This document shows, in pieces, positions 12,160-23,888 of a DNA stretch of 64,000 nucleotides. The position numbers and the translations under genes were made by a program. The first letter of the stretch is position 1. Each line of letters opens with the position of its first letter. Source of the stretch: Allium sativum (lineage: Eukaryota > Streptophyta > Magnoliopsida > Asparagales > Amaryllidaceae); NCBI GenBank assembly GCA_030737875.1, contig CM060910.1, forward strand, positions 615,859,303 to 615,923,302, read 5' to 3'. The notes under the pieces were generated by a model. It worked only from the letters and a program-made list of their open reading frames with translations, was not told the origin of the DNA and made no database searches.

Positions 12160-12306
12160 AAGATAACAAGATAAACTATGCTAACCAGATAAACTACGGT
12201 AACAAGATAAACTATGCTAACCAGATAAACTACGGTAACAAGATAAACTATGCTAACCAGATAAACTATGGTAACAAGATAAACTATGCTAACCAGATAA
12301 ACTACG
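12160..12306. repeat. 36-bp minisatellite in the solo LTR
   Basis: About four copies of a 36-base unit made of AACAAGATAAACTATG and CTAACCAGATAAACTACGGT. It lies between the polyadenylation end and the conserved block of the LTR. Not seen in the other LTR subfamilies. Confidence 0.9.
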
Positions 12307-12939
12307 TATAGCATCGCATGTTTAACATTCTCGGCACCAGTACTAGTATAACAAAATTAGGTGTTATCCTAATGTCCAAACAGAAACGGAAACAGAAACA
12401 GGGTGATATTTACAGAAATAGCAACGAATTTTTACCTCCCTAACAGAAACAGAAACAGAAATGGGCCTTTACCACCTGTACTAGTAACCCAACCCGTGTC
12501 ATGTATTAACTATGAAATGATCCCTAGCCCAATATCATGAAATGACCCATTACTTGGTCCTACGAAACGATCTATTAATCGATCGGCTCCCTACAAGTTC
12601 TAGCTTGTCATGTGTCTGTGTCATACGGCCCTATCACGAATGTAGTTACCTGTGCTAGGTCCACCATAGGGTGCATCAAGCCCTAGGGTGCAACCCACCA
12701 ACACGAATCAAGCACGCACTGTGTAAACCTACCGGTGCCCAATTCCTGCTTTTTCAACTCCGGACTACGTGCATGACGATAGTCCGCCTGAACCTACAAT
12801 GGCGCACCAACTCAAACGTCGTTCCGGTCGCTTACAATCAGCCCAGTAATCGTGCCCCACCCTGCCTAGTTCCAGGGTACCGTGATACATCTAGTGGGTT
12901 ACTACTGAAAAGGATCGTGTAACTAGGGTTTCCGTCTAG

Positions 12940-13375
12940 TAGGTTAAGTGTTGTCATTTAAATTCGAGACATAACCCCATCAGTCTAGCATGTCAAGTTG
13001 GTTAAGTGTTGTCATTCAAGTTCGTGACTTAACCCGCCTACGTGTCATGTCAAATTTGCTAAGTGGTGTCGTTCAAGTCCATGACTTAGCCCTACGAATC
13101 ATCTGTCAAGTTGGTTAAGTATATTCAAGCAGTTCATGACTCAACCCTATCAAATCATCGTGTCAAATTGGTTAAGTATATTCAAGCGGTTCATGACTTA
13201 ACCCTATCAATTCATCGTGTCAAATTGGTTAAGTATATTGAAGCGGTTCATGACTTAACCCTAACAAATCATCGTGTCAAATTGGTTAAGTATATTCAAG
13301 CGGTTCATGACTTAACCCTATCAAATCATCGTGTCACATTGGTTAAGTATATTCAAGCGGTTCATGACTTAACAC
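12940..13375. repeat. 57-bp minisatellite of hairpin units in the solo LTR
   Basis: Five regular units with starts at 13114, 13171, 13228, 13285 and 13342, preceded by two more diverged units. Each contains GGTTAAGT and, about 18 bases on, ACTTAACC, so each can fold into an 8-bp stem. Single versions of the same stem occur in the other Tekay LTRs. The 173-codon ORF over it is the repeat read through. Confidence 0.9.
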
Positions 13376-13410
13376 TATCATGTGGCATTAATTCATTAAT
13401 GCACCTCAAC

Positions 13411-13607
13411 TTCTCACATCAGACTTGTTGTTGTGGTCACTGGATATGTCGGGCGGTTCCGGGCAGAATTACACCACAACTCAATCTGACCTCGGGTTTC
13501 AAGCGCGATATGACCAACTACCCACATTGGATCCAATTGTTTGCAGTAACTGGATTTGCCGGGCGGTTCCGGGAAGAATTACACTGCAAACTCAACCCAA
13601 CCTCGAG
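13411..13607 (-). repeat. paired GC-cored stem-loops in the solo LTR
   Basis: Copy one (13411-13495): GTTGTGGT pairs with ACCACAAC. Copy two (13521-13607): the same position reads GTTTGCAGT and its partner ACTGCAAAC, a nine-base match, and the outer arm has TTGG paired with CCAA. The two copies therefore differ at several places while keeping their pairing. Confidence 0.75.
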
Positions 13608-14459
13608 TTGGCCATTTTCAAGTTCATTCTAGTGTCATGTCCATGTTCAAGATTCATGTCAAGCTTCAAGGATAAGTTCCATGCCCACATCCAGATTCAA
13701 GTTATAACAATGTTCATGTTTCAAGTTTTTTTGCCTATTATCAAGTTCATAATTCATGTTCATAACCAATTCGTGTTTTGCCTAATCTACCCAAATCGTA
13801 TTCCCATCGCACATAAACGTGAATCGATCTATACTACAAATAAATCCAAATCCCGAGACAAAGGGAATAACATCAAAACTATGATAGGCAAAAGGGACGA
13901 GCATAAAGCGATAAAAGGGATTACAAGACTAGCATGATATAACTTGAGATAATTGGTTACAACATCACTAGCATATAGGGTTTCAAATCTAGCAAGATAA
14001 GTCGATAGTCATGATAAAAGTTGATATAAAAGAATAGGCATGCAAAAGCAAGCCAAATACAAGGATAATGGATCCAATGGTTTTAGCGTACATAATAGAG
14101 AATGAACTAAGCAAGTCACACCCTAGGTATGAGATCCAACAACTGCAAATTCGGTGTACAACATGGATTTCAACTATGGGCATGAACAATCAACTATAAT
14201 AATCTTAGGCAACTAACCCCAATAGTCATAGTCATGGTCATAGGTAGAAATCTCATAATCAAGAACCATAAGTGATCAATCGCAATAGTCATGGATAATT
14301 ATCCAAAATAGTTCTAGGAAAATAGTCATAGGAAATTAACAGTAATAGTTTCAAAGTCATGGTCATAGATAATAGCCTTATGTTCATAATCATAGGTAAT
14401 AATTCTCATAGTCAAGAGTCATGATTAGACACAATTGTCCTTGTCATAGTCATAGGCAA

Positions 14460-14570
14460 TAGTCTTATGTTCACAGTCATAGGCATAGGCATAGTCTTAT
14501 GTTCACAGTCATAGGCATAGGCATAGTCTTATGTTCACAGTCATAGGCATAGTCTTATGTTCTCAATCAT
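14460..14570. repeat. tandem repeat in the solo LTR
   Basis: Three to four copies of a 31-37 base unit based on TCTTATGTTCACAGTCATAG with variable numbers of GCATAG. More diverged TCATAG-rich sequence surrounds it (14210-14600). Confidence 0.85.
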
Positions 14571-15818
14571 AGTCCTTGGCCATTAACAATAGTTTCAACG
14601 TCATAGGCATGTTAAAGTTATAGACATGAAAGTGTTTGATTTACAACATGAATAGGCCCAAAGCAATATTCACGAAAGTCAAGATCCAAGATGAACAAGA
14701 ATAGATATGAATCTATTATCATACATAGATCCAATTCCAATTTACAACATGGATACTAAGTTTACAGCTTTTATCTAAAAGTAACTTGAACTTACAGATC
14801 ATGGTCTAAGAAAGATGCAGAAGTCAAGTCTAGAAATTTGTCGTTGAATTGCTAAATCGTTGAATCTTGCTTTGATCGTAGAAGAAAATCCCCAAATATG
14901 CAATTCCTAGCTGTAGTCTTCAAGAAATAATCTTCTCATTTTAATTTAATTTAGAAGAAGAAGAAGAAGCCATGATCATCAAGAGTTTGAGCAGCATAAG
15001 GTTAGAGAAGAATGGTGTAAAGGGAATGAGGCTAGGAGGATGTTTATATAGGATTAGGCAGACAAATCTGGACAGAAAACGAGGTCAAATACATCAGGAT
15101 GCATCTGGTTCAAAAAGTGGTTTCGGGAGGCAGGTCGACCCCCAGGTCGACACTATGGTCAACCTGGTCCCTGGGAGGTCGACACTATGGTCGACCCCCA
15201 GGTCGACCTGGTCCATGGGCGGGAATTTTCCCGCCCAGCCTGTTCTGGGGTTTGAATTCGAATTTCGAATTCGAATTTCGAGCTGTTTTTTATTCTGAAA
15301 ATTCCTGAAACTTCGGAGGGTCATATCTCCCTCATACGGACTCCGATTCTCGCAAACTCGGACTTGTTTCCAAGAAGAATTTTGAGACGAACACAATGGC
15401 GCAACCCGTTTCCCCTGATTCTTATTTTAAAATTTAATTCTGCCTTGATTTATGGTTTTAACACATTATTAAAATTCGGGTTGTTACACCCTTCTTTGAG
15501 ACGTACGAGCTCAAAGGTGATATTATTAGTAATCGTCAGTCGTATATTATGAAACAACAGTGTGGCATACTAAGTGATGTACTATTGATGATCAAAGCAT
15601 AGTTTTGTGTAAGGAGACTTCGGCAAACTTCACACCCCGGAAATGGCTAAAACAGGAAAACACGGCAAGGATATGGGTTTTCATCTCCTTCTAGATAAAA
15701 AAGTGTACCAAGGTATGAAGCTCAGGTAGTTCTTATGTGGCGACTTCTACTATTTTGTGGTTGTTGATGTTGTGGACGCCCGGTTAAAGGTTGGTAACAA
15801 CCGGGATTGACATATTTA

Positions 15819-16378
15819 GGCTGGGCTATTGTGGTAATGATTACCGTTACTGTTTGTAAAATACCGTTACCGTACAACTTGTACTGGTAAGCCATAATTG
15901 CTTACCGTTACCGTTACCGTTACCAATTGACTGGTATACCGATAATATGGTAACTGTTACATTGGTAATGGTAAATTACCGTTTGCTCATCAAAGTTTAT
16001 ATCTTGAAATATATTTCGTATACAATGCATCTTTATTATACTATATATAATGTTAGTTCATAAAAAATATAAATGAAAAAGAAAATACGTGTACTTGGAA
16101 TTATTTTACTTGATTACTAAACTAAATATAATAATTTATTTGTTTCTAAATGCTTGTAATAAAGCATATCAGATGAAATACTAACGTTTAGAATTGACTG
16201 GTAAAATTACCATTACCGCTGGTATTGAAGAAATGTTATCGATAATTTACCATTAAAAATGGTAAATTTACCATTACCATACCGCTTTAACTGGTATACC
16301 AATTTCAATCAAAAATGGTTACCGATCGACTGGTAATGGTTTGGTAATGGTAAGTGAGTAAAGCTAAAGCAATAGTAG
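15819..16378. mobile_element. candidate small non-autonomous insertion, TTACC/GGTAA-rich
   Basis: About 560 bp in which GTTACCGTTACC-type and GGTAATGGTAA-type motifs are scattered in both orientations around an AT-rich middle, unlike the LTR around it. TATTTA occurs on both edges (15813-15818 and 16379-16384) and could be a target duplication. The ends share only CTATTG-like bases as an inverted repeat, so class assignment is open. Confidence 0.35.
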
Positions 16379-17465
16379 TATTTATATCATTTGTGGGGGC
16401 AACCAACTCTCCATGAGGTAATTGTATCCTTTCGGCAAGATTTTAGGCCCTGACTCACCCTCTGTGGATGAACCTTACAGAGGAACCCTTAGGTTTTCGC
16501 GGCATTGGATCCTCACCAATGTTTGCGTTACTCAAGCCGACATTCTACCATTACCATAATAGCCCTATATTTAGGCGCGCTCTAATTCATCCAACTAAGG
16601 ATGGACCTGCCTTGTGTTAGTAGAGAACTGTGTGTGTTTCTAGGGGCATCCATCTAGAGGTATACCCACTGGTAAGGAAGTTCCTTAGCCTAGTCATTTG
16701 TTGGAAACTCATTCTCCACTACGAGTTTGTACAGTTTTAGTTGTAAACCTATATGTTGACATAAAATATGGTAGTTATACCGGCTAGGATTGATACATTT
16801 ATTTTCGAAAGTGATTTCCACATTAAATACTAATAATAATATCAAATGCTTTGGCGTATCAAGCATGTTTGGCTATCATAAGGAGAAACCTTTCCCAAAT
16901 CTGAGTTTCCATAGGGTGTGTGTGTGTGCCGAGAGACTTTATGGCAGCTTCATTTTTAAAAAGTATTGCGAGTTTTTACGCATCGGTATTTATAAGGGAT
17001 AAACCAGTTACGTGTTTATATAGCGTGGTCTTATGAATTACTTAACTATAAAAGTAACTACTTTAGTTTCTCACACAAATCGCATAACTGACCTGGAGTT
17101 TATTGTTCTTCCACCTAAACTCTGGTGCCCATATTTTCCACATGGCAGCCTAGTAGTTTAGGTTTAACAGATTTTTTTTTTAGTCATTTTAGAGGAGGTT
17201 CCGGATTAGAGCTGGAGTTGTGTCTAGAGAATTTCATTTCTTCCGCTGATCTTAGTTGTTTATACTATATATTTTCCGCTGTGTACATGTAATTTTCCAT
17301 TGTACTATGATATTTGTTGGAATCTGATGTAAAAATTATTATTGATAATGAAAAGGTTCTTTTGTTCTGTTCCAATGTGTAAGTACCCCTATCCATCCGT
17401 CTTTGAGGGTGGTTTGATTCAGTGTAATTACCGGCTAGAGCCGGACCCAAAGACGGGTCATTACA

Positions 17466-19419
17466 TTGCCTTTAGTGATAATATAACTAGTGGAAAAGTT
17501 GGTTACTTTAGAGGAATAATCATGGATAGATTGAGTCTAGGATGTAGGCATTGGCAATTCATTAGCGACTCAATCTGCTTTGGGTTAAAGGTCAAAGGTG
17601 GCATTTCCTTAATTGCACGTAATCGAAATTGACGATGAATAAGAAGATAAATTATGCAACTAAGATGTGCACGGGTACCAATCACAAAGCGTAGTTGTTT
17701 CTTTATTTATTGGGCTATCATTGGGTCCCACGGTCAAACAAGAAGGATATAAGTTACATCTTGATTGAATGTGCTTGCTACCAAGACATTCGGGTGTGTT
17801 GTGCAATGTTATAGTTATTTGTTTAGATTTGATTTTAGGGTAATATTGGTTTAGCCACATAGTGATTCCTTAAAATAGCATAGTGAGCAGAACTTGATCT
17901 GAGTAGACAAAATAAAAAATCCTCGACGAATTCCACACAGCATAGGCAACTGGCGGTCCATTGGCAGAATTCAGCACATTGGTGATAAAGGCATTGGATG
18001 GTCCTTTGTAGGTGCATATTATACATGTTCGAGATGTATGACTGTGACTTCATGATATGACTAGATAGTAGATCCCAAAAAGGTGTTTTCAAACGATAGC
18101 ATGGGATAATATCTAGGTAAATCTATTGAAAAGTAGATGGGTGTGGTTCGTAAAAAATGATGGATCCTGAACAACATAAAACTAATCTTAACATAACGAG
18201 AATGATTGGCAATTAGCATTTGATGGTGTTATATATGTATAAGATGTATAATTTATCAGTCACTAGAACATTATTTTGAACTTCCTCATTACTACCCAAG
18301 AGATAGATAAAAGTTAGGTAATGGTATTTAGGGCAACATTGGTGCTGATAGGGACACCGGATTTGAAAGTGTCAATTTTATGGTTTGTATTTTTTTTTGT
18401 TATAATATTTTAAATTATATTGGTGTGAGTTATTATCTAGAGCTCTGTTAAACATGTTTGTTTATTTTTTGCATACCAAGCAAACGCTTTGTATTACAGT
18501 GGACTTGGGTTTTCGGTTTTGCTAAGATTCGGACTCGCTAAGGTGTAGGTTGTCACAGTAGGCATCTTGTTATAACATGATGAAGGAGTTGTAAACCAAA
18601 AACATATCTTTAATAAATAAGGCACCATGGCCTCAAGCATTCAAGGTGACATGCCTTATATTCGATGAAGGTGATAGATTACTTTCGAGACTCTCTTCTA
18701 GATAGGATAACAGAAACGGCTATAGACTGCTACTAGCATAGGATTAAGGCATATTCATGAAGGCGCCAGGTTTCCTACTTGATATTATCATGCTTTATGA
18801 TGGGCTTCATACTTGATGTTATCATGCTTTATGGAGGTGATGCCACCAATTATTAAAGAGGCGACATGATTTTAGCAAGATGTAGCGATAATCCTTGAAG
18901 TTGACAAAGGCGATAACACTATAGCTCACTGATATCTTTTAACTCAATGGATGCAATAGGCTTGTTTTGCGACTATCTAACCTTATAAGGATGAAAACCT
19001 GATTCTTTTGATTGATCTGAATGTGGTGTAACAATGGTGTTGCAATACGTCATTTGGACTTCGATAAAATTAAATTACTTATCTAGATGATGGGGTCTTT
19101 GCATGTTTCTTTTTGGTTTGCAAGATATAGGGATAACAACAATGATGTAACACCTACATGCAATTATGGAACAGGAGATAATGATCATTCTATAGTTTAT
19201 TATCTGAAGAAATTCATTCAAAGTGAAAAATATTTGTGCAAGCGTTCAAAAAATTCCAAATAATGCAAAAGTAGTCAAATTCATGAAATAACGGAGTTTG
19301 AGTAAAAAATGTTGAACAACCATTTGATGTGCTTGATGGTATGTTTCACATCTTAAGGAAAAATGTTTACTATCACGATCCAAAAGTATTATCTAATATA
19401 GTATATTGTTGTATTATCT
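17466..19419. other. unassigned sequence between giant element A and the copia element
   Basis: AT-rich, with only short random ORFs (none above 96 codons). TAGGTTGTCACA at 18546-18557 has the look of a retrotransposon LTR end, but no matching start was found. I recognise no gene, RNA or domain here. Confidence 0.4.
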
Positions 19420-19643
19420 TGTTAAAATTTCAATAAACTGTAACAACAACCAATCATGGAAACCTAGATCCAAACATGTAACCCATATTGATTTAATTGA
19501 GAACAAATCAGAGAACTGATAAACAAATTTGCGGAAGCGTACCTGAATCCCGTATTTAATCATTGCAATACCTGAATCCATAGTCGGTTGTTAAACAAGA
19601 AGAGGAATTTGGTTTGGTTTTCCAAATTGACACAAACCCTAGA

Positions 19644-22600
19644 TGTAACACCCCACGTCCATTAATGTCACTCACAAAGGGAATGCATTAACTTCCATGG
19701 AGCGTATTTAGTGTATAGAACATAATATAACAAGACAGATATAAATAATGGTACTTGAAAATTTTAAAACAACTTTTATTGCAGCGGAGAAATAGTTTGA
19801 TTACAACAAATTAATAAACCAAGTACACTTAATATCCATCTTGATAAATTGTTTCAGAGTACATAAAATAAAAAGCATAAACCCCAACACATGTAGCCAT
19901 AAAAGAGATGAGCTAAACTTTACTTTCAGCAATCCAAGCACTTCCAAAAGAGAGAGAAAGAGATCTAAGATCAAGCTCCACTAGTACTAGCCCCACCCTG
20001 AGAACCTTGGGGGGGAAGGAAGAAAAGAGGCGAAAACAAGGGGGTCAGACATAAAGTCTGGCGAGTATAATAACTTTAACAACATTATTATTAAAGTAAC
20101 TACGATAAGGCATAAACTGATAAGATAAGATATGATCATGAAACAAGTAGGCATGACAAAGCAAATAAGAGGAATATTCTAGCGTTAATCTTATTCCTAA
20201 TCACTATAGGATAATTACTATACTGCACCATCATAGTCACCCTAAAAAGTTGATCCCGCCTACAGAACTTAATAATGATTGGTAGTCCGTGTACCCCTAG
20301 CTGCCTTCATAGGTTCCATCTGCCCCTATCTCCACTAGTTGTACCCACTACCCCCATTCGATCGGCTCCCTAACTCGTAGATATCCGTGCTAGCCCCACA
20401 GTGGGGTGTATTACTCCCCAAAGTGGCAACCCAATACCACCAAAGATGCACGGCTTATATCTATACGATGCAACAACGTCTTACCTACTAGCCCGGGCCC
20501 ACGCACGCACATGACCCCGTTGGACTTGCGTTGCCACCGCTAACCCGTTTTGACCTCTTACAATCAAATCCAGTAAGCGTGTCCCGTTCTCGACTTGGGT
20601 CGAGCTCACAAAGATACTTAATGAGTTACTGGTTTGAAAAGGGCCCCCCATGCATGACACAAGCTTTCCACCTATGCTTAGTCCCCACTAAGGTTTCCCA
20701 CTTAACCCCATTTTTATTCATGTCTTCTTACATGTTTCAACTTGGTTAAGTGCATCTAATCGTATTTCACATGCCACCCAAGGCACCCAATTAATTTCCC
20801 ATGCCACCCAAGGCACCCACTTAACCCCCCATGTCCCACCACATGTTTATCTAGTTAAGTGTTACTTAATTCATTAGAACCGTAACCTTGTAAAGACCTC
20901 CCACATTAGACTGGCATTCGCGGTTGCTGGATTTGCCGGGCGGGTCCGGGCAGTCTTATACCTCAAACGAGCCTAACCTCGTGTCTTTACAACTGTTACA
21001 CATTTAATTCATGCCTTGACCTCTCACATTAGACTGGCATTTGTGGCTGCTGGATTTGCCGGGAGGGTCCGGGCAGTCTTACACCACAAAAGAGTCTAAC
21101 CTTGTGTCTTAGGCGGTTTATTATTACACATCTTTATTTAACCCCAAATTGGATTAATATCCCTATTCAAATTTGTAAATAAATTCCAAATTTACTTATG
21201 TCCGTAATTGTCTCTTAAAATTATGTCCATAAATACCAATTATGCCAATTAATGTCTTAAATTAATTATATGCCTTTTTAAGGCCACTTATGCCAATTTC
21301 ACCATTTTTATGTATATTCAATATTATCCCATCGTCCCCACGCTATTCGTACGTTTTCATATGACATATGTTAGACTCGCAAATAGTCTAACTTATAAAA
21401 AAGAAAAACAACATCACATAACACATAAAATAGATCCAAGGATCATGACATAAGATTACATAGCCAATTACTTGCATATGAATTTCATTCAAACTAGCAT
21501 ATGATACAAAACTAGCATAGGTGAGGGACATAAACTTGCATAGCTTATGTACTGCTATAGATCCAAACATAAAGGTGTTAACTTGCATATGGATCTAAAC
21601 ATAAAGATATAATCTTAATTATGGATCTAATCATAAAGGTGTTAACTTGCATTTGGATCTAAACATATAGATTAATGTCACATAAACTAGCATGTGCATA
21701 TACATGTTTCACATATATTTTAACAACCTAAACTTGCATAAGATTCATATGGGAATATATGATCCAATCACCACAAACTTGCATAAGATATATGATTCAA
21801 CTTGCATAGGATTCACATAAGAACTAACATATGATCCAACTTGCATAAAGTTCACATAAGAACTAACATATGATCCAACATGCATAAAATTCACATAAGA
21901 GCTAACACATAATTCAACACCACAAACATACATATAATTTACATCACATGATTCAAAATCATATTCTTATGATCCCACTTATATCTTATCATATTTAAAT
22001 TAACGAATTATCTTGTGAAAGCTATCATACTCACCATCAAAAAGAATAGTCTTGTCTTTCTGGAATCTGTATTCTGAAATTGATATGCTCGCCTTTGATG
22101 TAGACTTAGTTGTTATTTAGATTTGATTTGATTTTTGATTCAAGCCTCTATCTTGCTTTAGGGTTGAAAGTGTATGACGGCTACTTTAGGTTCTCCATTG
22201 ACGGCATGGCGGCTCTTGATATGAATTTGTGTGATTAGGGTTAGGGGTTTAGGGTGTTTTTATAGAAGATTAGTTAATTAATAGCCATCGGATTAACCGT
22301 AGGAATGAGCAGAACCATTCAGATAGCCACCTAAGCCCTAGTGAATCAGCAATGACTCACTGTACGGATCAGAACACACCAGAAAGTTGTGCAGGCTCTC
22401 AGCCCGACCTGGGCGCACTTGGCAGGTGCGCCAGTCCATTTTTGTACTGGCGCACTTCCCAAGTGCGCCAGTGCATTTCTATTTTTTTTCTCTTCTGGTT
22501 TTCTGCCTAACTTCGTTCGTCCATATCTCCTTCATACGGTGTCCGTTTTACGCAAACTCGGACTTTATCTCAAGCAGAATTTCGAGACGAACGCAATGGC

Positions 22601-22686
22601 GCAACCCGTTTTCCTTAATTCCCACATTTGAAATTAAGTATTCTTTAATTTGTTAACTTCAATATTTAAAATTACGGGGTGTTACA
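19644..22686 (-). repeat. 3' LTR of gypsy copy 2 (3043 bp)
   Basis: TGTAACACCCC at the left and GGGGTGTTACA at the right, a perfect 11-base terminal inverted repeat. It contains a polyadenylation signal in minus sense near 19775 (TTTATTG next to GCAGCGG), the CAGAC-ATAAA-GTCTG hairpin (20046-20060), paired stem-loops (20897-21110), a degenerate repeat of AACTTGCATA-GATC units (21470-21950), and the conserved U3 block (about 22515-22625). Confidence 0.92.
20897..21110 (-). repeat. paired GC-cored stem-loops, copy 2 left LTR
   Basis: First unit about 20897-20984, second about 21020-21110. The second has the full outer pairing TTAGAC/GTCTAA and an inner TTTGTGG/CCACAAA arm with apex CCGG-GAGGGT-CCGG. 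In the first the outer arm is shortened to TTAG/CTAA. Confidence 0.75.
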
Positions 22687-23289
22687 TTCCCCCCTCCTTA
22701 AAGGATTTCGCCCCGAAATCTCCATGTTAAGGAGAATGCATATCCTAACATCCAATCATCCATCTACTCAACCATCAACCATAGGCATCCATTGTCCTTA
22801 CAAGAATTTTAATGCTGTATGAACATATGCAAAAAGTGCGTGTATATGTTCCTTATCTAATGCAAAATCAGGCGGTCTACTGATTCAGTTGACCTCCTTA
22901 ATACAAATCATGATAGCGTCTTGCATCCATTATGTATGCGAAAGAATCCTATCGATACATATTATTCCTACATGTGTGCACAACCATTCATCAAAAATGC
23001 AGCATCCATGTGATAACAAAACCATTATACATCCATTAATTTAAATATGCACACACATTTATATGCAACATGAAGGTGATTGAGCCAATCTAGTGCCTAA
23101 GGTGTGTGTATATGTATCCACGAGCAACCACTAGCAACCACTTGTATCCATTTGCATCCATCAAACATAACATGTCTCAAACACATTTTTGCAACCATTG
23201 GGTTCATCCTAACTAAAGATAGAAGATGTCATCGCAAAGATAATACTAAAAGACAGGACAAGTATCAACAAAGCGGTAGAAAAAGGAGA
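22687..23289 (-). other. 3' non-coding region and polypurine tract of gypsy copy 2
   Basis: On the minus strand the polypurine tract TAAGGAGGGGGGAA (22687-22700) adjoins the LTR and is preceded by TTTCGGGGCGAAATCC. Further in lies a 21-base near-palindrome (22874-22894; GGTC…GACC with ACTGA facing TCAGT), which recurs at the same relative place in copy 3. Runs of GTTGCTAGTGG-like words (23120-23160) are also shared with copy 3. No coding sequence. Confidence 0.8.
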
Positions 23290-23888
23290 AAATAAAACAT
23301 ACCCTCAAAAAGGAAAGGGTACAGCGTACGCATCTTATCTTCCGTCTCCTAAGTCGCGTCTCTTTGAACATCTCCCCATTGCACTTTGACCAACTTGACC
23401 TCTTTGTTGTGAAGCTTTTTGACCTTCGATCCGAGAATGTGTGTAGGAGCTCGTCTGATCGTGGCATTGTGCTCTACTTCAACTTCTTCGAGCGTGCTCA
23501 GCTCTACCACTTCCGCCGTATCGTGTAAACACTTACGCAAATGTGAAACGTGAAACACATCATGAGCTCCGCTGAGCTTCTCTGGTAACTTTACTCTATA
23601 CGTCATCTGCCCAATCCTCTCTGTAATTGGGAAGGGTCCTATGAACCTTGGTGCCAACTTCCCTACTGATCCAAAATGGACTACGTTTCTCAATGGTGAC
23701 ACCTTAACAAAAACCATGTCCCCAACATTGAACTCAAGATCGGTTCGTCTCCTATCAGCATATGACTTCTGTCGGTCCTGAGTCGTCTTCATTCGCCGTC
23801 GAATCAGGTCTATCTTCTCCAAAGCCTCCCTAATCATATCGGGTCCAAGTAAAACCTTGTCCGTGGATTCCCACCAACAAGTAGGTGA
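23290..23888 (-). pseudogene. gypsy copy 2: integrase C-terminus with Tekay-type chromodomain
   Basis: The main open stretch is 23349-23837. It begins with integrase sequence (MKTTQDRQKSYADRRR, then FNVGDMVFVKVSP, the GPY/F-type module with GPFPI) and VFHVSHLRKCLH. It ends in PTHILGSKVKKL and VKLVKVQW, the start of a Del/Tekay-type chromodomain that lacks the aromatic cage. After a TAG the frame goes on as ETEDKMRTLYPFLFEG to about 23300. A TGA separates it from the integrase block on its right. Chromodomains of this kind are thought to steer insertion to heterochromatin, which fits the dense nesting seen here. Confidence 0.85.

Larger units (their letters stand above)
11638..15488 (-). mobile_element. 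solo LTR of a Tekay-like element (3851 bp)
   Basis: Starts TGTAACACCCCC and ends GGGTTGTTACA. It is flanked on both sides by CCCTT (11633-11637 and 15489-15493), a perfect five-base target duplication, so it is a complete solo LTR left by LTR-LTR recombination. Orientation follows from the U3 block near 15320-15420 and from the hairpins and polyadenylation region near its left end, which are in minus sense as in copy 1. No internal domain, PBS or PPT is present. The host site is the 3' LTR of giant element A, so A is older than this insertion. Confidence 0.92.
6350..17465 (+). mobile_element. giant-LTR non-autonomous retrotransposon, element A
   Basis: A 205 bp remnant of the 5' LTR (6350-6554), a primer-binding site, a non-coding internal domain of 1042 bp, a polypurine tract, and a full 3' LTR (7597-17465) that is about 6.0 kb once the nested solo LTR and its duplication are removed. 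Both LTR ends agree over about 200 bp (…TTTCC-C-TGTAC…, ending ACCCAAAG-GGGTC-TACA). No gag or pol is present, so movement must have depended on another element. Element B (50093-57660) has the same plan, PBS, PPT and LTR landmarks and confirms the family. The closest known concept is the LARD type of large non-autonomous derivative, but there the internal part is the long one. Confidence 0.8.
7597..17465 (+). repeat. 3' LTR of giant element A (about 6.0 kb net)
   Basis: Begins TGTAACAACC directly after the polypurine tract and ends GGGTCATTACA. It is interrupted by a solo LTR at 11638-15488. Landmarks shared with the LTR of element B include GAGACGTACGAGCTCA next to GTGTGGCAT, TGGAGTTTATTGTT near the end, and TTTAACCCAAG-type hairpin sequence. 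It contains a TATA box, an intron-like AT-rich region and no long ORF. Bases 7600-8490 and 8900-11630 hold nothing I recognise beyond LTR sequence. Confidence 0.8.

Noticed and set aside
13104..13375. CRISPR-like array of regularly spaced repeats
   Set aside because: Whole units including the would-be spacers are repeated, and the setting is a plant LTR. It is a minisatellite.
13111..13632. 173-codon ORF with repeated VKYIQAVHDLTLS
   Set aside because: It is the 57-bp minisatellite read in a frame without stops (57 is divisible by 3). No start context and no domain.
15820..16370. interstitial telomere-like repeats (TTACCG words)
   Set aside because: The plant telomere unit is TTTAGGG; these words are irregular and in both orientations.
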